From Acidobacteriota bacterium (lineage in GTDB: Bacteria; Acidobacteriota; Terriglobia; Terriglobales; Acidobacteriaceae), in contig JABCZH010000009.1 in NCBI GenBank assembly GCA_013289795.1, positions 62,001 to 126,000 of the forward strand: a stretch of DNA of 64,000 nt, written 5' to 3'. Both the position numbers and the translations under genes were made by a program. Below, piece by piece: positions 41,180 through 49,269 of the stretch (position 1 is its first letter; each line of letters opens with the position of its first letter). Below the pieces are notes generated by a model. That model searched no databases and was not told where the DNA came from. It saw only the letters and a program-made list of their open reading frames with translations.

Positions 41180-43669
41180 CTAAGACGTAGCAGTTGCCGC
41201 TTCCAGGGGCGCCGACCGCTCATAGTCGCACTCCTTATTAGGACATGCGATCACCGGCACTGACTTGACAAACTTCTCCACTAGGAACTCCTGGCCACAG
41301 CTCGGGCACTTCTCCGCAAGCGGTTTGTTGGCCGAGGTGAACTTGCATTTGGGGTAATTGGAGCAGCCGTAGAAAGTGTTGCCCTTGCGCGCGCGTTTCT
41401 CCACCAGATCGCCGTCTTTGCAGAGTGGACACTTTACTCCGATGAAGTTCTGCTTCACATACTTGCACTCAGGATAGCCGCTGCAAGCAGTGAATTCTCC
41501 GTAGCGGCCATGGCGGATCATCAGGTTTCGCCCGCACTTTGGACAAGGCTCGTCGAGCGGAATATCCGGGACTTTCTTCCCCTGATCCAGACGGCGTGTA
41601 GTCTTGCAGTCGGGATAGCCCGTACACGCCATGAACTGACCGAAACGTCCGCGCTTCAGCACCATCACCCGGCCGCAGTTCTCGCAATATTCCTCCTGCG
41701 TGGTCTCCTGCACGTCGGCCGAATCGAGGTCCGGCAAGTTAATGGGATTTTCTTTGGTGAAGGTGCAACTGTTGGGATCTTCCTTGTCGTACGAACTGCA
41801 TGCGTAGAAGGAACCGTGCTTGCCCCACTTGATCACCAGCGGTGACCCACAGCGCTCGCACTTCTCGTCTGTGGGCTTCTCCATCCGCTTGATGTTTTCC
41901 ATGTGCTTGGCGGCATACTTGAGGTCTTTCTCGAATTTCTTGTAGAAGTCCGCCAGCGCGTCGGTCCATTTCTCTTTGCCTTCCTCGATGCCGTCGAGCT
42001 CCTCTTCCAGGCGGGCGGTGTACTGAATATCGAAAATATCCGGGAAGTTTGCCACCAGCAGATCAGTGACGACCAGTCCGATTTCCGTGGGCGTGAACTT
42101 GCCGCCCAACTTCTGCACGTATTGGCGCTCCTGAATGGTGCTCAGGATGGCGGAATAGGTGGACGGACGCCCGATGCCGCGTTCCTCGAGCTCCTTAACT
42201 AGCGACGCCTCGTTATAACGCGGAGGAGGCTCGGTGAAGTGCTGCTCCGGCTTCAGTTCCTTGAGTGTCAGTTTCTGCCCAGCTTCGAGCGCGGGCAGCT
42301 TGTGCTTCAGTTCCTCGTCTTCTTCGTCCTTGCCTTCCTTCGATTCTTCGTACACTTTGAGGAAGCCGTCGAACTTCATGACGGAGCCGGTCACACGGAA
42401 CCAGAAAGTATCGGCGCCGGACTTGGCGTCAATATCAACCGTGGTCTGGTCGAAGACCGCAGGCGTGATTTGGGAAGCCACGAAACGCTGCCAAATCAGC
42501 TTGTAAACCTTGAACTCATCTTCTTTTAGGTATTGCTTGATCTGATCGGGATGTCGGGACGCCGAGCTTGGCCGGATGGCTTCGTGCGCTGCCTGGGCTT
42601 CTTTCTTCTCTTTATAGGCGTTGGGTGACTGCGGCAAATACTGATCGCCGTACTGGCTCTTGATGTATTCGCGCACTTCGGTCAGGGCCTCTGCCGACAC
42701 ACGCGTTGAATCGGTGCGCATATAGGTGATGAGGCCGACCAGACCCTCTTCCCCCAGTTCCACGCCCTCATACAGCCGCTGCGCAATCATCATGGTGCGC
42801 TTCACGCTGAACCGCAGTTTGCGCGAGGAGTCCTGTTGCAACTTGCTGGTGGTAAACGGCGGAGTCGCGTTGCGGCGGCGCTCTTTGCGATCGACCGAGC
42901 GGACCAGCCAGTCAGCCTTCTCTAAAGCGGTTCGTATCTTCTCAGCTTCCTCGCCATTGTGAACTTCGACCTTGTCTTCCCCTTTGCCCACAAAGCGGGC
43001 ATCGAATGCCGGCGGCTTGGGCCCGGCGAGATGAGCATCGATGGTCCAGTATTCCTTCTTCTCGAACGCCTTGATCTCGCGCTCGCGCTCCACAATGAGG
43101 CGCAATGCAACCGTCTGCACGCGGCCGGCGGAAAGCCCGCGGCGGACCTTGTCCCATAACAAAGGCGAGACCTGATACCCCACTAGGCGGTCGAGAACAC
43201 GGCGGGCCTGCTGGGCGTCGACCAAATGTTGGTCAATGTCGCGAGGATGCTCGAAAGCGGCACGAACTGCGCGCTGGGTAATTTCGTTGAAGGTGACGCG
43301 GCGAATACGCTCGCCGCCATTTTCTTCCTCGCCCTTGGCTTTCTTTTTCTTCTTCTTGGCCTTGGCCCCATCGCCCAGTTCTTCCGCCAAGTGGGCTGCA
43401 ATGGCCTCGCCTTCGCGATCCGGGTCAGGCGCCAGATAAATCTTGTCGGCGGAGAGCGCCAACTTCTTCAGCTTGGCGAGAACCTTCTCTTTGCCCGGGA
43501 TAACGATGTATTCGGTCTCGAAGTCGTTATCGGTATCAACGCCCAGGGTGCTCTTGGGCAGATCCTTCACGTGGCCGAGAGATGCCTCGACCGTGAAACC
43601 CGCCCCCAGATACTTCTGGATGGTTTTCGCCTTGGCTGGCGATTCGACGATGACCAAACCTTTGCTCAA
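41180..43669 (-). CDS. topA: DNA topoisomerase I
   Basis: The 829-residue enzyme relaxes negative supercoils by nicking one strand. The N-terminal TOPRIM domain has the catalytic Glu in LVIVESPAKAKTIQKYLG and DPDREGEAIAAHL; a Lys-rich insertion (AKAKKKKKKAKGEEENGG) interrupts it. The active-site tyrosine is in LITYMRTDSTRVSAE. At the C-terminus are several four-Cys zinc ribbons (CERCGSPLVIKWGKHGSF, CENCGRVMVLKRGRFGQF, CPKCGRNLMIRHGRYGEF, CPLCKDGDLVEKRARKG, CPSCGQEFLVEKF). The start is a TTG (43667-43669) with GAGAGG five bases upstream. Full length. Confidence 0.97.
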   Translation of the reverse strand: MSKGLVIVESPAKAKTIQKYLGAGFTVEASLGHVKDLPKSTLGVDTDNDFETEYIVIPGKEKVLAKLKKLALSADKIYLAPDPDREGEAIAAHLAEELGDGAKAKKKKKKAKGEEENGGERIRRVTFNEITQRAVRAAFEHPRDIDQHLVDAQQARRVLDRLVGYQVSPLLWDKVRRGLSAGRVQTVALRLIVEREREIKAFEKKEYWTIDAHLAGPKPPAFDARFVGKGEDKVEVHNGEEAEKIRTALEKADWLVRSVDRKERRRNATPPFTTSKLQQDSSRKLRFSVKRTMMIAQRLYEGVELGEEGLVGLITYMRTDSTRVSAEALTEVREYIKSQYGDQYLPQSPNAYKEKKEAQAAHEAIRPSSASRHPDQIKQYLKEDEFKVYKLIWQRFVASQITPAVFDQTTVDIDAKSGADTFWFRVTGSVMKFDGFLKVYEESKEGKDEEDEELKHKLPALEAGQKLTLKELKPEQHFTEPPPRYNEASLVKELEERGIGRPSTYSAILSTIQERQYVQKLGGKFTPTEIGLVVTDLLVANFPDIFDIQYTARLEEELDGIEEGKEKWTDALADFYKKFEKDLKYAAKHMENIKRMEKPTDEKCERCGSPLVIKWGKHGSFYACSSYDKEDPNSCTFTKENPINLPDLDSADVQETTQEEYCENCGRVMVLKRGRFGQFMACTGYPDCKTTRRLDQGKKVPDIPLDEPCPKCGRNLMIRHGRYGEFTACSGYPECKYVKQNFIGVKCPLCKDGDLVEKRARKGNTFYGCSNYPKCKFTSANKPLAEKCPSCGQEFLVEKFVKSVPVIACPNKECDYERSAPLEAATATS

Positions 43670-43741
43670 TAGACCTCTCAGTGGACAATTGCTTTCGAAG
43701 CTAGCACGAATGTCAAGCTGGCAACAAGGTGCCGACTGCCT

Positions 43742-43783
43742 TCAGCTATCAGCTCTCAGCTTTCAGCTACTCGCTCTCAGCTT
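43742..43783. repeat. Heptad array D (unit TCAGCTN)
   Basis: Six 7-base units without gaps: TCAGCTA, TCAGCTC, TCAGCTT, TCAGCTA, CTCGCTC, TCAGCTT. The stop codon and the last codons of the four-helix-bundle gene (KLRASS, stop at 43763-43765) are inside the array. It is inverted relative to array E on the other side of that gene. Confidence 0.75.
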
Positions 43784-44122
43784 GTGAATCAAGGAGGCAA
43801 GCATCCGTTTTACCTCAACCACTGCCTCCGAAAGACGCTGATAATCGGACGGTTTCAATAGCTCCAGATCGTGAGCGAGCAGAATGTGATACTCGAGTTC
43901 GCTTGCCGAACCAATGGCAATCTGCAAGAATCGCCCGAATTCACAATCCCCCTTGCGACAGGATCCTTCAGCGATATTCGCCCCGATGGAAGCTGACGCC
44001 CTGCGCATCTGACTCGTCAACCCGTACATTTCATCTCGCGGAAACGGCTTGCTGGATCGGTAAAGATCCAGCGTCAGAACGTGGGCCTTCTCCCAAACTC
44101 TGAGGTTTCTAAAGCTCTGCAT
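43763..44122 (-). CDS. Four-helix-bundle protein (S23/IVP family)
   Basis: The 119-residue protein matches the four-helix-bundle family first found as open frames in 23S rRNA intervening sequences, and related to the Avd accessory protein of diversity-generating retroelements: FRNLRVWEKAHVLTLDLYR, FPRDEMYGLTSQMRRASASI, GANIAEGSCRKGDCEFGRFL, ELEYHILLAHDLELL. The ATG has GGGAGG five bases upstream. No reverse transcriptase or variable repeat is nearby, so it is an orphan copy, a frequent state for this family. It stands between topA and dprA and is flanked by heptad arrays in inverted orientation. Function is unknown; the fold forms pentamers that bind nucleic acid in Avd. Confidence 0.88.
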   Translation of the reverse strand: MQSFRNLRVWEKAHVLTLDLYRSSKPFPRDEMYGLTSQMRRASASIGANIAEGSCRKGDCEFGRFLQIAIGSASELEYHILLAHDLELLKPSDYQRLSEAVVEVKRMLASLIHKLRASS

Positions 44123-44148
44123 GTTCGCCTCCCGATTCCGGACTGCCT

Positions 44149-44183
44149 AAGCTGACGGCTGATAGCTGACAGCTAAAAGCTCT
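44149..44183. repeat. Heptad array E (unit NAGCTGA)
   Basis: Five 7-base units: AAGCTGA, CGGCTGA, TAGCTGA, CAGCTAA, AAGCTCT. Read on the minus strand it has the same TCAGCTN unit as array D. The dprA stop codon (TAG, 44173-44175) is within the fourth unit. Confidence 0.75.
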
Positions 44184-45342
44184 TCACAAAATTCTTTCCC
44201 GGCAGTTGCTTCACCTTGCCGGCCAGCTCGAGTTCGAAAAGCGCGGCAAAAATCTCGGAGGAGGACAGTCCCGGCTCCAGGCGCTCGACAATCTCATCAA
44301 TGTGGGTGGCTTCGTCGGCTTTCAGCAGAGCAAAGATCTTTTTTTCGTGGGGCGGGAGTTCGTTTTCCTGGAATAGAGATGCGGTTTGCCCCGCCGGCGA
44401 TTCATCGGCACCTTGGGGTTGCAGTCTAAGTCTAACATCCGTAGGGAGTTCCTCCCACACATCCTCCCACGTGGCCACCAGCTTGGCGCCTTGTTTAATA
44501 AGGGTGTTGGGGCCCCAGGAGTTCTTGTTGGTGACGTTGCCCGGGACCGCGTAAACGTCACGACTCTGCTCCAGGGCGCAGCGTGCGGTGATGCGAGTTC
44601 CGCTGTATTCCGCTGCCTCCACCACTAGGACGCCCAGAGAGATTCCGCTGATAATCCGGTTGCGAATGGGGAAATTCTGGGGCGCGGCAAACGTTCCCAT
44701 GGAAAACTCGGAGATCACAGCGCCTCCTGAAGCAAGTATCTGATCCATGAGCCGGGTATTCTCTTTGGGATACGTAACATCCACGCCAGTGCCGAAGACT
44801 GCCACAGTTTTTCCTTTCCCAGCGAGAGCGCCGCGGTGACCCGCCGTGTCCACGCCGCGGGCCATGCCGCTGAAGATGACGAGCCCGCGAGCGCCCAGAT
44901 CGCAGGACAGTCGTTCAGCCATCCCCAGACCATAGGGAGTTGGGTGCCGTGTACCAACCAGGGCCACTCCGGGCTGCGAAATTACTGCGTCATCGCCGCG
45001 CACATAAAGGATGAGCGGGGGGTCGTAGATCTGCTTCAACTGGGAGGGATAGGCGGAGTCATCCAAAGAAATGACTCTCACGTTCGCAGCCGCCGCGCGG
45101 GCGATTTCGTCCTGCGCCAGTTCCAGAGAGCGGCCCGTGCCCAGCGATTGGGCCGAAACCGCCCGGACACCGGTGGCCTCTAACTCCGTAAGTGACGCCT
45201 GAAAAACAGCGTTCACGCTGCCAAAGAACTCGACCAGGCGGCGGCCCCGTGTTGGGCCCAGCCCCGGAGTCAAGGCGAGGGCAAGCCACTGGCGGGTGGC
45301 GGTTTCGACGGTTCTGTCAGATGCGGCGAGGGTTGCGGACAC
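44173..45342 (-). CDS. dprA: DNA-processing protein DprA
   Basis: The 389-residue protein protects incoming single-stranded DNA and loads RecA during natural transformation. It has an N-terminal helical region (WLALALTPGLGPTRGRRLV), the Rossmann fold with YPSQLKQIYDPPLILYVRG, ALVGTRHPTPYG, FSGMARGVDTAGHRGAL and FGTGVDVTYPKENTRL, and a C-terminal winged helix (KKIFALLKADEATHIDEIVE). The start is GTG (45340-45342) with GGAGGT five bases upstream. The last codons and the stop lie in heptad array E. Other competence genes are not adjacent. Confidence 0.95.
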   Translation of the reverse strand: MSATLAASDRTVETATRQWLALALTPGLGPTRGRRLVEFFGSVNAVFQASLTELEATGVRAVSAQSLGTGRSLELAQDEIARAAAANVRVISLDDSAYPSQLKQIYDPPLILYVRGDDAVISQPGVALVGTRHPTPYGLGMAERLSCDLGARGLVIFSGMARGVDTAGHRGALAGKGKTVAVFGTGVDVTYPKENTRLMDQILASGGAVISEFSMGTFAAPQNFPIRNRIISGISLGVLVVEAAEYSGTRITARCALEQSRDVYAVPGNVTNKNSWGPNTLIKQGAKLVATWEDVWEELPTDVRLRLQPQGADESPAGQTASLFQENELPPHEKKIFALLKADEATHIDEIVERLEPGLSSSEIFAALFELELAGKVKQLPGKNFVKSF

Positions 45343-45458
45343 GGATGACCTCCATCAAGCGTCTTGGCGCATCTATACACGGCAGCGGAGGGGAGTCAAG
45401 GTTAGATGAACATTGAGTAGTGTTGAAATTGAGCTTTGTTAGAATGATGAGTCCCTGA

Positions 45459-46295
45459 ATGAAACGCCTGCGCATCTCCGCCATTTCCTATCTCAACACC
45501 GCCCCGCTGATGTGGGACTTCGAGCACGGTCGAGCCGGCGAGGCTTTCGACATTTCTTACACCCTTCCGGCGCAGTGTGCGGCCAGCTTGCACAACGGTT
45601 CGGCGGACATCGGAATCATTCCTGCGGCGGCATATTGCAGCACCCCTGACCTCGCCATCATTCCGGGAGTCGCCATCGCGTCGCGGCGGGCGGTGCGGTC
45701 CATTTTGCTGGTCAGCAAGGTGCCATTGGACGACATTCGGACCGTCGCGCTCGATACTTCCTCAATGACCTCGGTCGCGCTCACCAAAGTGTTGTTTGCG
45801 AGATGGTGGAGCGGACAGCGAATGTTCTCGGCAATGGCTCCTGACATCGGAAGCATGCTTGAGCAGCACGATGCCGGGCTGGTGATCGGCGATCCAGCGT
45901 TGCAGATCGATCGTTCGCGATATGTCACCTACGATCTCGCCGAAGAATGGATTCGGTTCACCGGCAAACCGTTTGTTTTCGCCTTCTGGGCCGTGCGGCA
46001 AGCTGCACTGCGAGATGCCGCCAGTAATGCAGACCTGGCATCGCTGTTTCAGCAATCGCGCGACCACGGGCTGGTCCCTAAAAATGTTGGTCTCATCGCC
46101 CGCGAGTGGGCTCCTCGGCTGGGGTTAAGCAACGCGATGCTGAGGGATTACTTGACTCACAGCATCCACTATTCTCTCGACGCGGAGTGTCTTGCGGGGC
46201 TGCGGTTGTTTTATCAGTACGCTGAGGAGTGCGGAGCTCTACCGACTGCAATGCCTTTGCAGTTTTTGGAAGTCGCCAGGGCAGCGGCGAGCTAA
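45459..46295 (+). CDS. mqnA: Chorismate dehydratase MqnA
   Basis: The 278-residue protein belongs to the MqnA branch of the MqnA/MqnD family, two-domain binding-protein folds. Typical segments: RISAISYLNTAPLMWDFEHG, SADIGIIPAAAYCS, VRSILLVSKVPLDDIRTVAL and LVIGDPALQI. MqnA removes water from chorismate to give 3-enolpyruvyl-benzoate, the first step of the futalosine pathway to menaquinone. mqnC follows after 54 bases on the same strand and mqnD lies 5 kb downstream, supporting the assignment. No mqnB gene is seen in the window. Confidence 0.92.
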   Translation: MKRLRISAISYLNTAPLMWDFEHGRAGEAFDISYTLPAQCAASLHNGSADIGIIPAAAYCSTPDLAIIPGVAIASRRAVRSILLVSKVPLDDIRTVALDTSSMTSVALTKVLFARWWSGQRMFSAMAPDIGSMLEQHDAGLVIGDPALQIDRSRYVTYDLAEEWIRFTGKPFVFAFWAVRQAALRDAASNADLASLFQQSRDHGLVPKNVGLIAREWAPRLGLSNAMLRDYLTHSIHYSLDAECLAGLRLFYQYAEECGALPTAMPLQFLEVARAAAS

Positions 46296-46349
46296 GATTC
46301 TGCTCTGTCTGGCGGTCTGGTTCGCTGTCCGCTAGAATCATTAGGCAAT

Positions 46350-47396
46350 ATGTCTCTGACCAAACAACAGGCAGTCGATCTTTTTCGTTCCGATGACCTG
46401 GTCGGTATCGGCATGGAAGCCAATGCGGTGCGCCGCCGCCTGCACCCTGAGGGCGTGGTCACCTACATCATTGACCGCAACATCAACTACACGAACTATT
46501 GCACCGAATACTGCACCTTTTGCGCTTTCTACCGGCCGCTGAAGGGGCCTAAGGCGAAAGAAGGCTACATCCTGGATTTCGAAACCATCTACGACAAGAT
46601 TCGCGAGACTGTCGAACTTGGTGGGACAGGCGTACTGATGCAGGGGGGATTGCATCCTGACCTGAAAATCGACTGGCACGAGCAGATGCTGCGCGGCATC
46701 AAGCAACGCTTTCCGCAAGTTCACATGCACTGCTACTCAGCTTCGGAAATCCTCGCCATCGCCGAATATAGCAACCTCAGCGTTCGCGATACGATTGCGC
46801 GGCTCCGCGATGCCGGCTTGGATTCAATCCCCGGTGGCGGTGCCGAGATCCTCGACGACGAAGTGCGCTACAAGATTGCCCGTTTGAAGTGTCTGACTGA
46901 CGACTGGCTCAACGTGCACCGCACCGCCCATCAACTCGGCATGCGCACCACGGCGACCATGATGTTTGGCGTAGGCGAGAACTTCGAGAACCGCGTCAAT
47001 CACTTCCAGCGGCTTTATGAGTTGCAGGAGGAAACCGGCGGTTTCACGGCGTTCATCCCCTGGACGTTTCAGCCGGCGAACACGGCGCTAGGCGGGCGAC
47101 ATTGGGACGAGGCCACATCAGTGGAATACTTGAAAACGCTGGCTATCTCGAGGCTTTACCTCTCCAACTTCCTCAATGTCCAATCCAGTTGGGTAACGCA
47201 GGGATTGAAGGTCTGCCAACTCGGTTTGCAGTTCGGCGGCAATGACGTGGGATCGGTCATGTTGGAAGAGAATGTCGTTCGGGCGGCGGGAGTGACCAAT
47301 TGCACCACGGAAGAAGAACTTCGACGAATCATTCGCGATGCCGGGTTCAGGCCGGCCCAGCGCGACACTTTGTATCGAACGTACTTCCTGAACTAA
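46350..47396 (+). CDS. mqnC: Cyclic dehypoxanthinyl futalosine synthase MqnC
   Basis: The 348-residue radical SAM enzyme has the cluster-binding CTEYCTFCAFYRPLKG, followed by GGTGVLMQGGLHPDLKIDWH, GLDSIPGGGAEIL and TTATMMFGVGENFENR, the typical MqnC pattern (close to MqnE and CofH). It cyclises dehypoxanthine futalosine to the bicyclic precursor of 1,4-dihydroxy-6-naphthoate in menaquinone synthesis. It is in one transcript with mqnA (54-base gap). A hairpin follows at 47402. MqnE is a near relative, but the ISNTDYC-like region and length fit MqnC better. Confidence 0.92.
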   Translation: MSLTKQQAVDLFRSDDLVGIGMEANAVRRRLHPEGVVTYIIDRNINYTNYCTEYCTFCAFYRPLKGPKAKEGYILDFETIYDKIRETVELGGTGVLMQGGLHPDLKIDWHEQMLRGIKQRFPQVHMHCYSASEILAIAEYSNLSVRDTIARLRDAGLDSIPGGGAEILDDEVRYKIARLKCLTDDWLNVHRTAHQLGMRTTATMMFGVGENFENRVNHFQRLYELQEETGGFTAFIPWTFQPANTALGGRHWDEATSVEYLKTLAISRLYLSNFLNVQSSWVTQGLKVCQLGLQFGGNDVGSVMLEENVVRAAGVTNCTTEEELRRIIRDAGFRPAQRDTLYRTYFLN

Positions 47397-47401
47397 GGAA
47401 A

Positions 47402-47425
47402 ACGGCCTCGATTTCTCGAGACCGT
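47402..47425 (+). terminator. Terminator hairpin after mqnC
   Basis: ACGGCCTCGA (47402-47411) pairs with TCGAGACCGT (47416-47425) with one mismatch around TTTC, six bases past the mqnC stop. The following sequence is not U-rich. The rest of the 208-base gap to the glycosyltransferase shows no gene. Confidence 0.6.
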
Positions 47426-47604
47426 CTTCAAGAGCACAGTACCCCGTCAATGTCACTCCTATTATCGTTCTTTGTGCGCTGCAAGAATCATGTTCATTCG
47501 TCGCACCATCGATGCCCCATTCCCATTCCAGCACGGTCCTTCAGGTAGAATAGACGTTTTGGACAGACTGGCTGTGAGCCGCTGAGGGGCTCCCACTCGT
47601 TCGC

Positions 47605-49224
47605 ATGTTCCTCTCCTCCCAACTGTTAGCGGCGGCCCTTGCCCCCAAAGGCGTGGGTCAGTACATCCGGCAGCATTTCCTGGACAAGACTTTTCAGGGC
47701 CTTTATCAACCCAATGCCTTCGATCTGGCACTGCTGATTCCCTACTTTATCGTTCTGATTCTGCTGGCGTCCTACGGGGCGCACCGCTACGTGCTGGTTT
47801 ACCTCTATTACAAGCACAAGAAGAACCGGACCACCGAGCCAGCTTCGCATTTTTCCGAGTTGCCACGAGTCACAGTGCAGTTGCCCATCTTCAACGAGCA
47901 GTTCGTCGTGGAACGGCTGCTGGAGGCGGTTTGCCGCCTGAGCTACCCGCGGGAGAAGATCGACATTCAAGTATTGGACGATTCCACCGACGAAACCGAA
48001 GCCGTGGCGCGAGGTTTGGTGAATCACTACGCGGCGCAGGGGTACCCAGTAACCTATCACCACCGCGACAATCGTGAAGGGTTCAAAGCCGGCGCACTTG
48101 CAGAAGGGATGAAGACAGCCAAGGGTGAATTCATTGCTATCTTCGACGCCGACTTCGTTCCGCCAGAAGACTTTCTATTGCGAACCATCCACCACTTCAC
48201 CGATCCCAAGATCGGCATGGTTCAGACGCGCTGGACCCACATCAATCGCAATTATTCGTTCCTCACAGAGGTCGAGGCCATCCTGCTCGACGGCCATTTC
48301 GTGCTGGAGCACTCCGGCCGGGCGCGCAGCGGTGTGTTCTTCAACTTCAATGGAACGGCGGGCGTGTGGCGGAGGCAAGCGATTGAAGAAGCCGGCGGCT
48401 GGCAACACGACACCTTGACCGAAGACACTGATCTCTCTTATCGGGCGCAGCTCAAGGGCTGGAAGTTTATTTATTTGCAGGACGTCGAGTGCCCTGCGGA
48501 ACTGCCGGTTGAGATGACCGCCTTCAAGACGCAACAGGCAAGGTGGGCGAAAGGACTAATCCAGACCAGCAAGAAGATATTGCCCAAAGTGCTCAGGAGC
48601 GATCAACGGTTTCACGTGAAGCTCGAAGCCTGGTATCACTTGACCGCAAATCTGAGCTACCCGCTGATGGTGGTGCTGTCGGTCTTGTTGATGCCGGCGA
48701 TGATCATTCGCTTCTATCAGGGCTGGTTTCAGATGATGTACATCGACCTGCCGTTGTTTCTGGCCTCGACGTTCTCGATTTCCAGCTTTTATCTGGTGTC
48801 GCAGCGCGAGTTGTTTCCGGGAAAATGGTTTCGTGCCCTGCTGTATCTCCCCTTCCTGATGGCGCTGGGAATCGGCCTGACGGTGACCAACACGCGGGCG
48901 GTATTGGAGGCGCTGGTGGGAAAACAAACCGCCTTCGCGCGCACTCCGAAATATCACGTGGAGACGCGAAAAGACAAAGTACGGGCCAATACCTATCGCC
49001 GTCGTTTGGGGTGGGTGCCGTGGGTTGAGTTGCTGATCGGCTGTTATTTCGCCTTTACGGTTTATTACGCGATAGACAACGAGAATTACATTACGGTGCC
49101 CTTTCTGATTTTGTTTGTCATCGGATATTGGTACACCGGGCTGATGTCGCTGCTGCAGGGGCGGTTCTCCGGCTTATCGCTGAGCGCCGAAACGCATACC
49201 AAGCCCTTTCCAGTCGGAGTTTGA
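47605..49224 (+). CDS. Membrane glycosyltransferase family 2 (cellulose-synthase-like)
   Basis: The 539-residue protein is a processive family 2 glycosyltransferase. An N-terminal membrane helix (ALLIPYFIVLILLASYGA) is followed by the cytosolic catalytic domain with VTVQLPIFNEQFVVERLLEA, DDSTDET, AIFDADFVPPEDFL, TEDTDLSYR and the QQARWAKG motif (QxxRW) that marks polymer-making synthases. Four or five C-terminal helices follow. It would make and export a beta-linked polysaccharide from a nucleotide sugar; cellulose- or glucomannan-type products are possible, but no PilZ domain or BcsB-like partner is adjacent. An unusual feature is the small stem (GAGCC/GGCTC) just upstream of the ATG. Confidence 0.9.
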   Translation: MFLSSQLLAAALAPKGVGQYIRQHFLDKTFQGLYQPNAFDLALLIPYFIVLILLASYGAHRYVLVYLYYKHKKNRTTEPASHFSELPRVTVQLPIFNEQFVVERLLEAVCRLSYPREKIDIQVLDDSTDETEAVARGLVNHYAAQGYPVTYHHRDNREGFKAGALAEGMKTAKGEFIAIFDADFVPPEDFLLRTIHHFTDPKIGMVQTRWTHINRNYSFLTEVEAILLDGHFVLEHSGRARSGVFFNFNGTAGVWRRQAIEEAGGWQHDTLTEDTDLSYRAQLKGWKFIYLQDVECPAELPVEMTAFKTQQARWAKGLIQTSKKILPKVLRSDQRFHVKLEAWYHLTANLSYPLMVVLSVLLMPAMIIRFYQGWFQMMYIDLPLFLASTFSISSFYLVSQRELFPGKWFRALLYLPFLMALGIGLTVTNTRAVLEALVGKQTAFARTPKYHVETRKDKVRANTYRRRLGWVPWVELLIGCYFAFTVYYAIDNENYITVPFLILFVIGYWYTGLMSLLQGRFSGLSLSAETHTKPFPVGV

Positions 49225-49269
49225 AATCTCAAAGTCTTTGAATTTCGCAGTCTACAAGGATGAAACGCA

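Noticed and set aside
43763-44122. Diversity-generating retroelement around the four-helix-bundle (Avd-like) gene
   Set aside because: No reverse transcriptase, template repeat or variable C-type lectin gene is found nearby.
43742-44183. CRISPR-like repeat array
   Set aside because: Units are 7 bases with no spacers and no cas genes are present; it is a tandem repeat.
45423-45445. Promoter TTGAAA...TAGAAT upstream of mqnA
   Set aside because: The boxes are only 11 bases apart, far from the 16-18 needed.
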